Part shown: positions 13,089 through 23,560 of the stretch, in pieces | How positions within the stretch are numbered: the stretch's first letter is position 1 | Layout of the letters: each line of letters starts with the position of its first letter | Assembly: GCA_026874595.1 (NCBI GenBank) | Contig: CM049308.1 | Coordinates: 48,925,327 to 48,989,326 of the forward strand | Source: Sipunculus nudus | Taxonomy: Eukaryota; Annelida; Sipuncula; Golfingiida; Sipunculidae | Direction: 5' to 3' | Length of the DNA: 64,000 nucleotides | Notes under the pieces: model-generated | The model's database searches: none | Seen by the model: the letters and a program-made list of their open reading frames with translations, nothing else | Told to the model about the DNA's origin: nothing | Translations under genes and position numbers: made by a program

Positions 13089-13179
13089 GTAAGCCATCCT
13101 TGCATCACATTGCTAAAAATCCAGATTTAATATTGGCATCAACACTTTATCATTCTTTTTGATTATCTTTTTAATTTTT
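13089..13179 (+). other. Start of intron after the coiled-coil exon
   Basis: Follows the donor 'GTAAGCC'. The next mobile element (A2) begins only 92 bases beyond the donor. Confidence 0.6.
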
Positions 13180-14355
13180 GTATCCGCCAATACGAAGTTT
13201 TGTGCATACTGTGTTTTTGACCAGGTTCTGCCGCCGCCGCCGCATTCATTTCAGGAGAAATCCTCTGAGACTACTGGACGATTTTTCTGAAACTTACACC
13301 AGTTATCGGGTCACATGTGAACTAGTGCCCAACCAATAGGCATTGACCTCTTACTTTTCCTCTCTGCCCAGCGTTCATTTGTGCGTCTGTTTCCACACAT
13401 AAACCCACATATCTCAGGAACCGTTTGACCAACCAGGAAAAAAATTTTGTACAAATGTAGCCCTTGTATAGCTCTATAACATAACAAAAAATGGTGGTGC
13501 CACCTGCAACCATGTTTGCACAGTGTCCATCTGTTTGTCTGCCTTGGGTTAAAATCATTCATATCTCTGCAGTGGTTTGACTGATTCACCTGAAATTTGG
13601 CATGCGTTTACATCCTGGATAGCTTTCTTGATTTTATGACAGGTGGCACCACCTACATTCACGTTCATGCTGCAGACATCCAAGCTCATATCTCGGGAAC
13701 CTTTTGACTGATTGGGCCAGAATTTTGCATGTGTATAGATCTCGCATAGCTCTTTATCATATGCAAAACTTGTGGTGCCACCTGCAACCATTTTTGCACA
13801 GCATTCGTCTGTTTGTCTACCGTGGGATAAAATCACACATAACTCGGCAGTGGTTTGACATATCTGCCTAAAATGTTGCAGGTTTATACATCCTGGACAG
13901 CTTTCTTAATTTTATGACAGGTGGTGCCACCTACATTCTAGTTTACGCTGCAGACATCCAAGCTCATATCTCTGGAACCTTTTGACTGATTGGGCCAAAA
14001 TTTTTCATGTGTATAGATCTCACATAGCGCTTTATCATAAACTGGAAGGGCCACCTGCATCCATTTTTGCATAGCATCCATCTGTTTGTCTGCCGTGGGC
14101 TAAAATCACATATATCTCAGTAGTGGTTTGACTTATCTGCCTAAAATGTTGCGTGTTTATACATCTTGGTTAGCTTCCTCGATTTTTTTTGGCAGGTGGA
14201 GCCACCTACATATACATTTGGGCTGCAGACATCCATGCTAATATGCAACACACCTCACTATATTTCCGCTTTCCACTCAATCCATGCCTCACTTGACCTG
14301 TTCCACTCTGATTTTGGCAGATACACGTAGTCCCTTGTCGACTACCAGATTCTAG
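13180..14355 (+). mobile_element. Family A DINE/Helentron-like element (A2)
   Basis: Inserted after 'TTTTTAATTTTT'. It begins GTATCCGCCAATAC with a partly decayed hairpin partner. The core includes GGTGGTGCCACC, GGTGGCACCACC and similar variants. Near the end are 'ATTTTGGCAGATAC' (an inverted copy of the start), the hairpin GTAGTC/GACTAC, and 'GATTCTAG' before TTTT. Length about 1,176 bases, almost equal to A3, which suggests this is the standard size. Confidence 0.75.
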
Positions 14356-14371
14356 TTTTCAACACAAATTA

Positions 14372-17300
14372 AAGTATTCAACCTAATAAGCGCCCCTTCC
14401 CTAATAAGCCCCCCCCCCCCAAATAATATCCTGGGGCAATGTAATGCTTTCACTTCTCCGTGCCAAGCTTAAAAGTTACCGCCAGTTTTTATTCTATCTC
14501 CGTTAGGCTTTATCATCTAATAAAATAATAATATAAGTTTCACAGAAAAGAATCAGTGATCAAGTGTGTCATAGATTACATTGACTGACTGTCTGTGAAG
14601 GCTGACCCTGCAGGTGGCCATGCTGATCTGGTGACCTGAATTCAGGTATGTGGATGTATTATGCAATGAAATATTTATACTTATCCAATTTGCACATGTA
14701 CAGGACAATAAACTTTATCCTTAAAACTATTTGGCAAAAAAGAGGCGCCATCTTATATGGGTACAAGGTTTCAGCATCCTCAGGGCCGCCAAGGATAATT
14801 TACAGCAATCAGCATTATTACGTTGGTCAAAAAGGATGCTGTAAATATCAGTGACCATGTCCGTTTGGTTAATATATACATATAATAGAGAACATTACAA
14901 TGCTTTGTTTTTGTTTGAATTTATAGTTTTTACATCAGATGCACATAGTTAAATAATTGGTAAGAAAACTGAATCAATATATGAAAGCCCTTCTGACAGT
15001 AAAGCCAGTGATTTTCCGCGGTCGCGGACGGAATCGGAAACTGACAGACCAAAACGGAATTCCCAATCCTAAAAATATATGTTTTAATGTATTTTGTTTC
15101 TGCAAAAAATATCTTGGCAATTCACTTGAAACGTATGCAGTGATATAATTGCCGATGCCTCTGAAAGAGTGCAGGGCTTACCGATGTACTCAAGATCCCA
15201 GAGCCCTGGGTTTATTTGTGTATACAGCGCTCGTGCAAGGGATGCTGGGACTTGCCTGTTTGGCTAAATGCCATCCACTAGCACTTAATATGCATAATAA
15301 AACAAGGATGATTTTTAGCCCTCAGCCCTTAGGCTGATGGGCTATTGTCGTCACCCAAGCTTTCCGTCCATCCGTCCGGCGTCCGTTAACTTTTACCTTG
15401 TGAGCGGGATATCTTGAAAAGGATTCACCGTCAGAATTTTATTTCCTCGGTAAAGATGTATATCTAGATTATCTACAAAATCTCGGTCAAGTTCGAAGAT
15501 GGGTGACCTTGACCTATTTTTGTACATTTTAGAGCTGATTATAGAAAAACACTTAGATGCTTATTACTCAGGAACCATATGGTGGATTTTCACAAAACTC
15601 ACTATGATTATTGGGACTGATCCTCTGTACCTGCTTCACAAGTTTGGTGGCGCCACCTACAATTTCTGATTTTTAATGAATTTTTATCGGATTTTTCAAC
15701 TTTGGGCTTGTGAGCGGGATATCTCTAAAAGGATTCACCGTAGGAATTTTATTTTTTCGGTGAAGATGTATATTGACAAAATCTCGGTCAAGTTCGAAGA
15801 TGGGTGACCTTGACCTATTTTTCTACGTTTTAGAGCTGATTATAGAAAAAATATTTAGAAGCTCATTTCTTAGAAACCATTGGGTGGATTATCACAATTC
15901 TTACTATGATCATAGGGACTGATCGTCTGTAACTGCTGCACAAGTTTGGGGGTGCCACCTGCAATTTCTGATTTTTAAAGAATTTTTCTTGGATTTTTCA
16001 ACTTTGGCCTTGTGAGCGGGATATCTCTAAAAGGATTCACAAGAGGAATTTTATTTCTTTGGTGAAGACGTATATCTACGAAATCTCTGTCAAGTTCGAA
16101 TATGGGTGACCTTGACCTACTTTTCAAGGTCACAGAGCTTATAATAGAATAAAACTTAGAAGCTTATTTTTCAGGAAGCATTTGGTGGATTGTTATGAAA
16201 CATGGTACATACCTCTCCATTTTAAATTTATAACTGAGACATGTACAGATATACATCCATGTGAGAACAGATATTTAGTACTTGTAACTGTTACCACCTC
16301 TAAACACTGTTGTTTTGGCTGAGGGCTTTTGTCAGCTTCTGCTGATATTCTAGTTTCATATGGTGCCGTATTTACCGCATAAAATGTTCATGGGTCCAGT
16401 GAATGCGGACGCTGTCAGCTGGCTTGCACACGGACATACACGGAGACTTGCACATGGCACTTTGATTACAAGACAACCAGAAGCGCTTTATAATGATAAA
16501 TATGAAGCGGCCTTTCCTCAGGTGACGTGAAATTCAATGTTTGTCAAGCTTGTATTATTTTGCCTTGGTGCAAGGCTGAGAATAAGACACTGGGGGACCC
16601 GGGTCATACAAAATCTCATTTCAGTTATTAACCCATAACAAGTATAATTGGACTATGTCAAGAAATGAATGTATTATAACGGGTCAACAAAGTTCAAGGA
16701 AGGGACCCTGTTTCCGCGGGATATAAATATGACGAATTTCCTTACAATTTTTAAACATAAACCCGGATTTGGTGCGTATACGCACTGATATTAATATAAA
16801 ACTTAGGAGTCTGAGGGCCAGTATTTCAGCTTTTTTTTAACTTTTGCATGTAATATCAAGCACAATGAAGGTCAAAAAGGACAATTATTGGCGATGCCAT
16901 TCCATGTCATACATCGGCTCAGCTGTCAAAGGTATTTGCGCAAGGTGGCTGACATAATCGGGGTGCCGATGTACCTTATTATATTTTCTCATCTATCAAA
17001 TAAATACTGTTTTACCTACCTTTATATGATCATTTTATATATTTTACTACCTTATTAGGCGATGACATTTATTAAAGAGTGCATTTATTACCATCCTTAT
17101 TTTTCCTCTTCACCTGCAAAGGAAATCTCTAACTGCAGTCATTCATAAAATTCTCTCATACAACACAAAATAAAATTGTCTGCAAATTGGTATCACTTGG
17201 ATTAGTTATTATTTTTCAAAACTTCACACAATCATCGCTAAAACATTGTTGTTTTTTCTGAGTTGTCCTGAATCTGCTGTGAATTTAAGCACGTGTACAC

Positions 17301-17428
17301 AAGCAGCAGTGTTGAATTAAGAGGACCGTAAAGCACTTTGGAAGTTGGCAGATGTTGGGGGGGGGGGGCGCTTATTAGGAAAAAATTAATTTTGAGAGCG
17401 CCCGAGGCGCTTATAACGTCGAATACGG
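14372..17428. mobile_element. Inverted-repeat DNA transposon, ~3.06 kb (TIR family 3)
   Basis: The right end reads outward as TACCGTATTCGACGTTATAA then GCGCC. The left end is a diverged match, AGTATTCAAC then CTAATAAGCGCC. Both ends are followed by C-rich 'CTAATAAGCGCC' motifs and long C or G runs (about 14409-14420 and 17357-17368). TA follows the right end; the left duplication is not clear. No transposase is recognisable, so it is probably non-autonomous. A family E element is nested inside (15316-16353). Confidence 0.6.
15316..16353 (+). mobile_element. Family E DINE/Helentron-like element
   Basis: Starts after a T-run with the hairpin AGCCCTCAGCC / GGCTGATGGGCT, then 'CGTCCATCCGTCCGGCGTCC' and GTTAAC. 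Three core units of 303-310 bases each contain 'TTGTGAGCGGGATATCT' (about 15399, 15709 and 16012) and 'GATGGGTGACCTTGACCTA' or a near match. Unit one carries GGTGGCGCCACC (15646); unit two carries GGGGGTGCCACC. Before the 3' end GGCTGAGGGCT is an exact inverted copy of the 5' AGCCCTCAGCC. It closes with the hairpin CAGC/GCTG and 'ATATTCTAG' before TTT. Confidence 0.75.
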
Positions 17429-17679
17429 TAATGATCTGATTGGGGTGGGCAAGTGACATTGCCATTTGCACCTAGTCACATTGCCAAGCCTTAGTGACAT
17501 CTGTTGGACATTTTAGGTACTGTAGATTTGATGCTGCACTGGAAGTTGCCCATTTGTAAGAATATGTTCATAAGTTGCATATATTTAAGAATATGTTCAT
17601 TCTCCACCTTAGCAGAGTGGTTGATATGTAGAAAAGCTCTGTCCTCCTGTCCATCGACTGTCTGTCCATAAACTGAGCA

Positions 17680-17935
17680 GATCCTGGACGACATCTCCTA
17701 TACTGTTACTCAGATCCTGGACGACATCTCCTATACTGTTACTCAGATCCTGGACAACATCTCATATACTTTTATTGACAGCTACTGGACAATATCTCAT
17801 ATACTGTTACCCAGACCCTGGACAACATCTCATACACTGTTAATTAGATCCTGGACAACAATTCATATACTGTTACTCAGACCCTGGACAACATGTCATA
17901 AACTGTTACTCAGATCCTGGACAACATCTCATATA
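17680..17935 (+). repeat. 33-bp minisatellite, left part
   Basis: Units like 'GATCCTGGACAACATCTCAT' plus 'ATACTGTTACTCA'. About eight copies run up to a TA, where a transposon interrupts the array; the same array resumes at 19385. Confidence 0.9.
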
Positions 17936-19382
17936 CCGTAAAGTCTCCACTTAAAACCGCGGTTTAATCAAGAAATTCAAAATCTTGAAATCAGGTTGAT
18001 TTCCTGAAAGCACTGTGCGGTTTATACTAGAAGGGTTTCCTGAATATCTTCCTGACAGTCATAGTTTTTGGGCCGGCGAGTGAGCGATAATATTGCAACT
18101 TTCAAAGGCCGTTCTTAGCAGCAGTCTCGCTAGTCCATACATGGACCTCTATGTCCTATGATGCGTTATATGCGTATTTGATAAGAATATCTTTATTTCT
18201 TAACAAATACGACATTTTCAGACGAAATATAAGAATTTAATTGTCATGTGGAATGTCTCCAGTTTCCTCAAATTATCTTCTAGGGCTCTTGCACAGCGTA
18301 GCGTAGTAAGAGAGGACGGGCGCTAGGGCTAACAGCGGCCCACATCGTTGGGCAAGCAAACTTGAAATAAAAGCCTACTATAAACCCATTTGCGGCATTA
18401 TTTAGGAATGATTATTTGTTTAAAACGTAAAGTAAATAAAAAGCTGACATCGCAAAGAGTCACATAATGGCAGACGATCGTTTTAAAATCAAGTTTGAGT
18501 GCCGCCATGTGCTGAAACGCCCCGGTATTCTGCTAAGCATATTTTGAACGGCTGTACGCGGTGGGTGGTAAACAGAACAGCCACCTATTTCGTCCCAGCG
18601 TGCCTTGCGCGAACACTGCCTTGACAAAATGGCTCCCCACGGAAACTTTCTTCAGGAAAAAAACTTGCTTACCCCGACTGGCCACTTTAATTTTACCTAA
18701 AAATCACTCGTTTTCAAGTGTCATGTTTCCTATACGTGCGTATCTCGACAAGGTAACTTCAGTTACTTTGATATTTAGTTAAGGTGACCAGCGATGTTTT
18801 CAAACGAACCAGCAAATTGTAACCTGGGGCGATGTCAACGTACGATGTGACGATGATAATACCGAAGTAACCGGTATGAAAATGATTTGAATCTTCCGAG
18901 TAATTCCAGAAAATGGAATTTTCATCAGAAATTAAGATTTCAAAATATTACTTTTAGAATTGAAATATACAGTGACTTGAAGTGGATAAGCAGAATATTT
19001 TTTCCAAAATATAATGACAAATCAGTAGCAAACAAGAATACGGCACGGAATATAAAATCTGTATAAACAGGCAGAGGTTCACCGGCCCTTGCGTCTTCCC
19101 AAACTTCATGCTTGAGTGACCCTGCAAAAAAAGTCTTATGATGAGTTCAAATAAAATGCCCAAGGAATTTTAAAGTGGATAGTAATGGCCGAGCCGCAAC
19201 CTACGCGTGTTCATTTCTAGATGATAGCTTGATTGTTGTCAAATCATTCCGTAGCGAAAGTTGGTGCGGTTTTAAAGGGGGGTTTTTAGTATTTGAGCCC
19301 CTCGCGGTGTCTCACCTGGAATTTCGGCGAAGTCTGGGTGCGGTTTTAATCGGAAGTGCGGTTTTAAGTGGAGATTTTACGG
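17936..19382. mobile_element. Inverted-repeat DNA transposon, 1,447 bp, TA duplication (TIR family 2)
   Basis: The 25-base terminal repeats match at 24 positions: left begins CCGTAAAGTCTCCACTTAAA, right (inverted) begins CCGTAAAATCTCCACTTAAA, both ending ACCGC. They are flanked by TA at 17934-17935 and 19383-19384, and lie between two halves of one minisatellite, which confirms insertion. The interior is GC-richer than its surroundings. No transposase was recognised, so a non-autonomous element is likely. TA duplication fits Tc1/mariner-type integration, but the superfamily is not proven. Confidence 0.85.
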
Positions 19383-19384
19383 TA

Positions 19385-19962
19385 GTCACTAATATTCTGG
19401 ACAACATTATATATACTGTTACACAGATCCTGGATGACATCTCATATACTGTTACTCAGACTTGGACAACTTCTCATACTGTTACTCAGATCCTCAACGA
19501 CATCTCATTTACTGTTACACAGATCCTCGACAACAACTCATATACTGTTACTCAGACCCTGGACAACATGTCATATACTGTTACTCAGATCCTGGACAAC
19601 ATGTCATATACTGTTACTCAGACCCTGGACAACATTATATATACTGTTACTCAGATCCTGGACAACATCTCATATAGTTACTCAGATCCTGGACAACATT
19701 ATATATACTGTTACACAGATCCTGGATGACATCTCATATACTGTTACCAAGACCCTGGACAACATCTCATACACTGTTAATTAGATCCTGGACAACAACT
19801 CATATACTGTTACTCAGACCCTGGACAACATGTCATAAAATGTTACTCAGATCCTGGACAACATCTCATATAGTTACTCAGATCCTGGACAACATTATAT
19901 ATACTGTTACACAGATCCTGGATGACATCTCATATACTGTTACTCAGATCCTGGACAATGTC
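19385..19962 (+). repeat. 33-bp minisatellite, right part
   Basis: About seventeen 33-base units with several short deletions. Because 33 is divisible by three, a 184-codon frame runs through it with an 11-residue repeat (TQILDNISYTV). Two other overlapping frames are also long, so this openness is not evidence of a protein. Confidence 0.9.
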
Positions 19963-20385
19963 TAATTTATGTGGCAGGAATATCAGCAGAATCTTCCCAC
20001 CTCACTTGGTTGATTTGCATAATTAACGCAGTATTTTTCCAGTTGTAAAATTAAAATTTTTTCGGTTTTCATGATGGCCTGGGTGCCTCCAACAGCATTA
20101 AGATGTAAGATTCGCAATCTTAGTTTTATACAAGATAAGCTCTTAGTGGAGTTAGGTCAGGGGTCAAAATGCCTTCTTTCCACCTGTCTCAGACAGGCAA
20201 ACATGTGCATGGAAAGTCATTTTCCATTTTGTACCAATCTTTCAAAAGGTGAATACCTAGATGTGCTTCACTTTAGTAGCCAATAAGTAGTAACAAACAT
20301 GACACGAAAATGAAATATTTTACAGGTGGTCTTCCACTGACTTCCTTTATTTCCTATATTTCCCTATAAAAATAGTCTATAATTT

Positions 20386-20809
20386 CTTATACATTCCAGC
20401 TTGCCGATGAAGAAAAAACTTGTTAACTTGCATAACTGGGAAACTGGTTAAACGGTCCAAATGACCGAAAACGCAAGTAAAAGGGCTTTGTGTCTCGAAG
20501 TAAAGTCGTTCACAATGATCGAGTTCGGCTCTCGAATGGCATGGCTGGGTCTCCGCTGCTGGGATCGGTAGAGGGAATGCGGGTTGCTTCGGGCTTTGTG
20601 GCTGTGGGTGCTGTAGCTTTCTAACAAGGACTTCAACCCCGGAGAGAAGAGGGCGCCCCCTATGGCTCCTTGCTTGGCTTGGCGTGGCACTGCGACTGTT
20701 GGCTCAGAGAACGTGCTTAAGGAGCGCACAGGGCTGAGGTCTTGACCGCAGCAACCTGTAGCTGCTCGATGAGCGTATACTTCTTTTGGCTTGGCTTATA
20801 CATTCCAGC
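20386..20809. mobile_element. 394-bp GC-rich insertion with 15-bp direct repeats
   Basis: 'CTTATACATTCCAGC' occurs exactly at 20386-20400 and 20795-20809, enclosing 394 bases of clearly different, GC-rich composition (20401-20794). The duplication length fits LINE-machinery retroposition. No poly-A tract is seen; the + strand end has a short repeated TTGGC tail. A 93-codon minus-strand frame (20448-20729) is not recognised. It could be a SINE, a truncated retroelement or a retroposed transcript. Confidence 0.7.
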
Positions 20810-21400
20810 ATTTAGGTCCTCATCTCCTATATTTTCCTGTTTTTTTCAACTGCACAATTATATTTCAGATACAAAAGTGTTACTGTTGAAAACATTCAAT
20901 TCTTTTTTTCATGCTAATGTGCCTATAGGATGGCCTGTAAGCTGATAGAATCATGTTTACACTGGTGAAGTGTGACTGAAAGTTTGATATGATGGTAGGA
21001 CACATCTTTAGTGGAAAGGCAAATTTATCTGCAGAAAGGCAATCATGTATTTTTGCCTTTCTGTTGGATAGGTGAAATTTTAAAGTATTATGGTCCCTGT
21101 AGATTCTGAGCATCTGAATGAGTAGGATCCCTGTGCCAACTGACCATTGTTCATTATAATGTTAAATTATGACGTCTGTCAGATAAATTGTGTGTATGGC
21201 AGACACTCCATACTCCCACCTAAACTTAAAATTATTTTGAAATGTATGATCTTTTATTTTTTTAATTTAAAGAACATTTGTCAATGGATACTGGCCATAT
21301 TAGAGCTAGGGTTATAACAGGTTAACTAATATTAATATTAATAACATTAATAATTAAAGTTAAGCTCCATGTGATTATGTAGGTCCATTTGGAAAAAGGG
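20810..21400. other. No feature recognised
   Basis: AT-rich sequence; no supported gene or element. Confidence 0.5.
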
Positions 21401-21409
21401 CGATTTAAT

Positions 21410-22075
21410 TAATATTTGGCAAATTCTGATCATAAATCAATATGGTACTCTTTGTAACAGTTGTTTAGGTTTAATAACACTTGGCACAGTGGTAAATGAT
21501 ATAGTACTATTAATGCAGTGAAATAAATAATATATGGACCATTCTGGTCATAATGCAGTACATTATAATATTTGGCTTATTCTGAGCATTATGCAGAACC
21601 ATATGTAAAAGGGTAATTGACATAAATTTAGGTTATCTATAGCCATAATTCAGTACAAGTAATAGCTATTTAATTCAATAAAATTTGGCTCATCATGACC
21701 TTATTACAGTATAATTTTTAACATAGTTATTAAATAAATATATGTCTTTATATTAAAGAGTATTGGCGTAATTTTCATTTTGTATTTATAAGATACAAGT
21801 TCTGAATATAATTGAATAATATTTTACTCATTCTGGCAGTGGCAATAACACAGAACAATCTGTAACTGTGTAAAAAATTAAATAACATTTGACATTCTGG
21901 CCATGAAGCAGTATAAGTTATAAAATGTACTAATATCAAACACCCAATTTTCTATTCGTGATATCCAAAAAAAAACAAAGTTATTACAAAGTAATTAAAT
22001 TTACTCAATCTGGCCATATTACCGTCCAATTTGTAAAAATGAAATAAAATGGACTCATTCTGGTTTTAATAAAAA
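21410..22075 (+). repeat. Ancient degenerate tandem array, very AT-rich
   Basis: A motif close to 'TTTGGCTCATTCTGGCCATA' plus 'ATGCAGTAC' recurs in decayed form at about 21416, 21533, 21572, 21628, 21684, 21824, 21889, 21999 and 22048, separated by AT-rich spacers. Spacing is irregular (39-140 bases), implying an old array with many deletions. Confidence 0.55.
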
Positions 22076-22959
22076 AAAAACAGAATATTATTCAGTAAGA
22101 TGAAAATGCATTAACATCTCCTCAGTTAGATTTTATACCCATACCCACATACGAATATGTAATTTTTATCTAAAAATATAATCTAAATTAATTTTGTGTG
22201 AAAACATTACACAAAGGAAATAAAGAATTACTCAGGTACATAGCAGTTTGTTCAGTGAAATAATTGAGACATTGTTATATTTGATTTGTGTTCTTTATGC
22301 CGTTATTTTAACAATTGACATCACAACCATCATCATTTATTCTCACACTTTGACTATTGCTGTGACCCACAATACTCAGATTTTAAACTAAATTTAATTC
22401 CCATACAGCCAGCCAGTGCTGAAGAAGCTGTTTCATACAGACAGGTGTATGCACATATTTGTACACCGGTTTGTATGGGAGGTAATGATTGTAGGGATGT
22501 TATGATATGGCTGTGGTAGGGCTTCAATCAGGCAGGTATCAAGAGGCCGCTCAATACTGTTTGAAGCCTACAATAATACAATAGCATGCCTGACTCTTAA
22601 GAGAAGATTGCTTCTTTATAGCTTGGATGTTCAATTCAGCCCATCTGAAGGAGATAGTTTATATGTGGAATTTATATTTATGACATGTACTTGAGCTGGT
22701 TGAATAAGAAGGCTATGTAAGGTCAGGAAGCCCTTGTGTTATTTGTATCTCCATGAACCTGTGTCCTCACTCACTCTCCTGGTATTAACAATAATATTTG
22801 TCCAATCCACCCGTGGAAGTACGCTGATGTTGAAACTCTGTGGCAGACAAACCATGGACAAAGTTTGATGGTTACACAAACGTGGATGATGCTATGAAGC
22901 TTGCATGTTCTTGGCTACAACACCGCTAATATTTGTAGTGATTTATCTTGCTTGAGTAG
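22076..22959. other. Mostly unique sequence, no feature recognised
   Basis: The part 22400-22790 is less AT-rich and non-repetitive, but no exon can be defined. Confidence 0.4.
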
Positions 22960-23109
22960 CAAACACTCTCCAGCCAAAACAACCCTTCTCCCACCACAGA
23001 TAACCCGAGAGAATCAACACTGCTTAACCTTCATGATCAACTTCTACAAGAGGCAATGCTCAAGAAATTATTGACACTTCTGAGTCAAACAAATTTGGAA
23101 AAGCAGTAA
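22960..23109 (+). CDS. Possible 3'-terminal exon (weak)
   Basis: A 49-codon open stretch begins right after an AG that could be an acceptor ('TATCTTGCTTGAGTAG') and ends in TAA at 23107. The first half is rich in S, P, T and N; the second (ESTLLNLHDQLLQ, then MLKKLLTLLSQ) is leucine-rich and could form an amphipathic helix. Phase 0 at the proposed start is compatible with the donor of the exon at 13002-13088, and AATAAA follows at 23555. Against it, a second frame over the same bases is open for about 58 codons, the acceptor is ordinary, and no homology is recognised. It may be chance. Confidence 0.25.
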   Translation, partial: QTLSSQNNPSPTTDNPRESTLLNLHDQLLQEAMLKKLLTLLSQTNLEKQ

Positions 23110-23554
23110 TATGACAGATGTAGAGAGACAGAACATGCCCTCAAGTGTGAAATGTGTGTGCTGTGTCCACTTGTTCTTGTTAGCTCCAACCAAAGAAATG
23201 TATATTTGATGGCTGCTCATAGGTCTATTTGTGTAACAATTCACTCAACAAGCTATCACACAGTGTTGTATTTAATTGTGTCTTTTGCACTACCATTAGT
23301 CTTTAAACCATAAGGTCTAGTTGTACTTTCTTTGCTTGTAAGTGTTGTCTCTGAAATGATCTGTTTTCACATGTGAAGCTTACATCACACTTAAGATACA
23401 GTTTATTTGGATATCTGTTACAGATGGTCATGGAGAATTTAATGTTATGAACTCCCTTGTATCATTCAGTTAATGTGTACAAGAAGTATCTGTGTTTTTT
23501 ATCAGGTGTATGCTAAATGATGAAACTAAATGTGCACAGGTAGAAAAAAAAATC

Positions 23555-23560
23555 AATAAA
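23555..23560 (+). promoter_or_regulatory. Possible polyadenylation signal AATAAA
   Basis: AATAAA 446 bases after the stop of the weak terminal exon. Such hexamers are common in AT-rich DNA, so this only counts if the exon is real. Confidence 0.2.

Noticed and set aside
14641-14650. Splice donor CAG|GTATGT
   Set aside because: Lies inside an inverted-repeat transposon and has no matching acceptor with an open frame.
19175-19729. 184-codon open frame
   Set aside because: It starts inside a transposon end and continues into the 33-base minisatellite; not a plausible gene.
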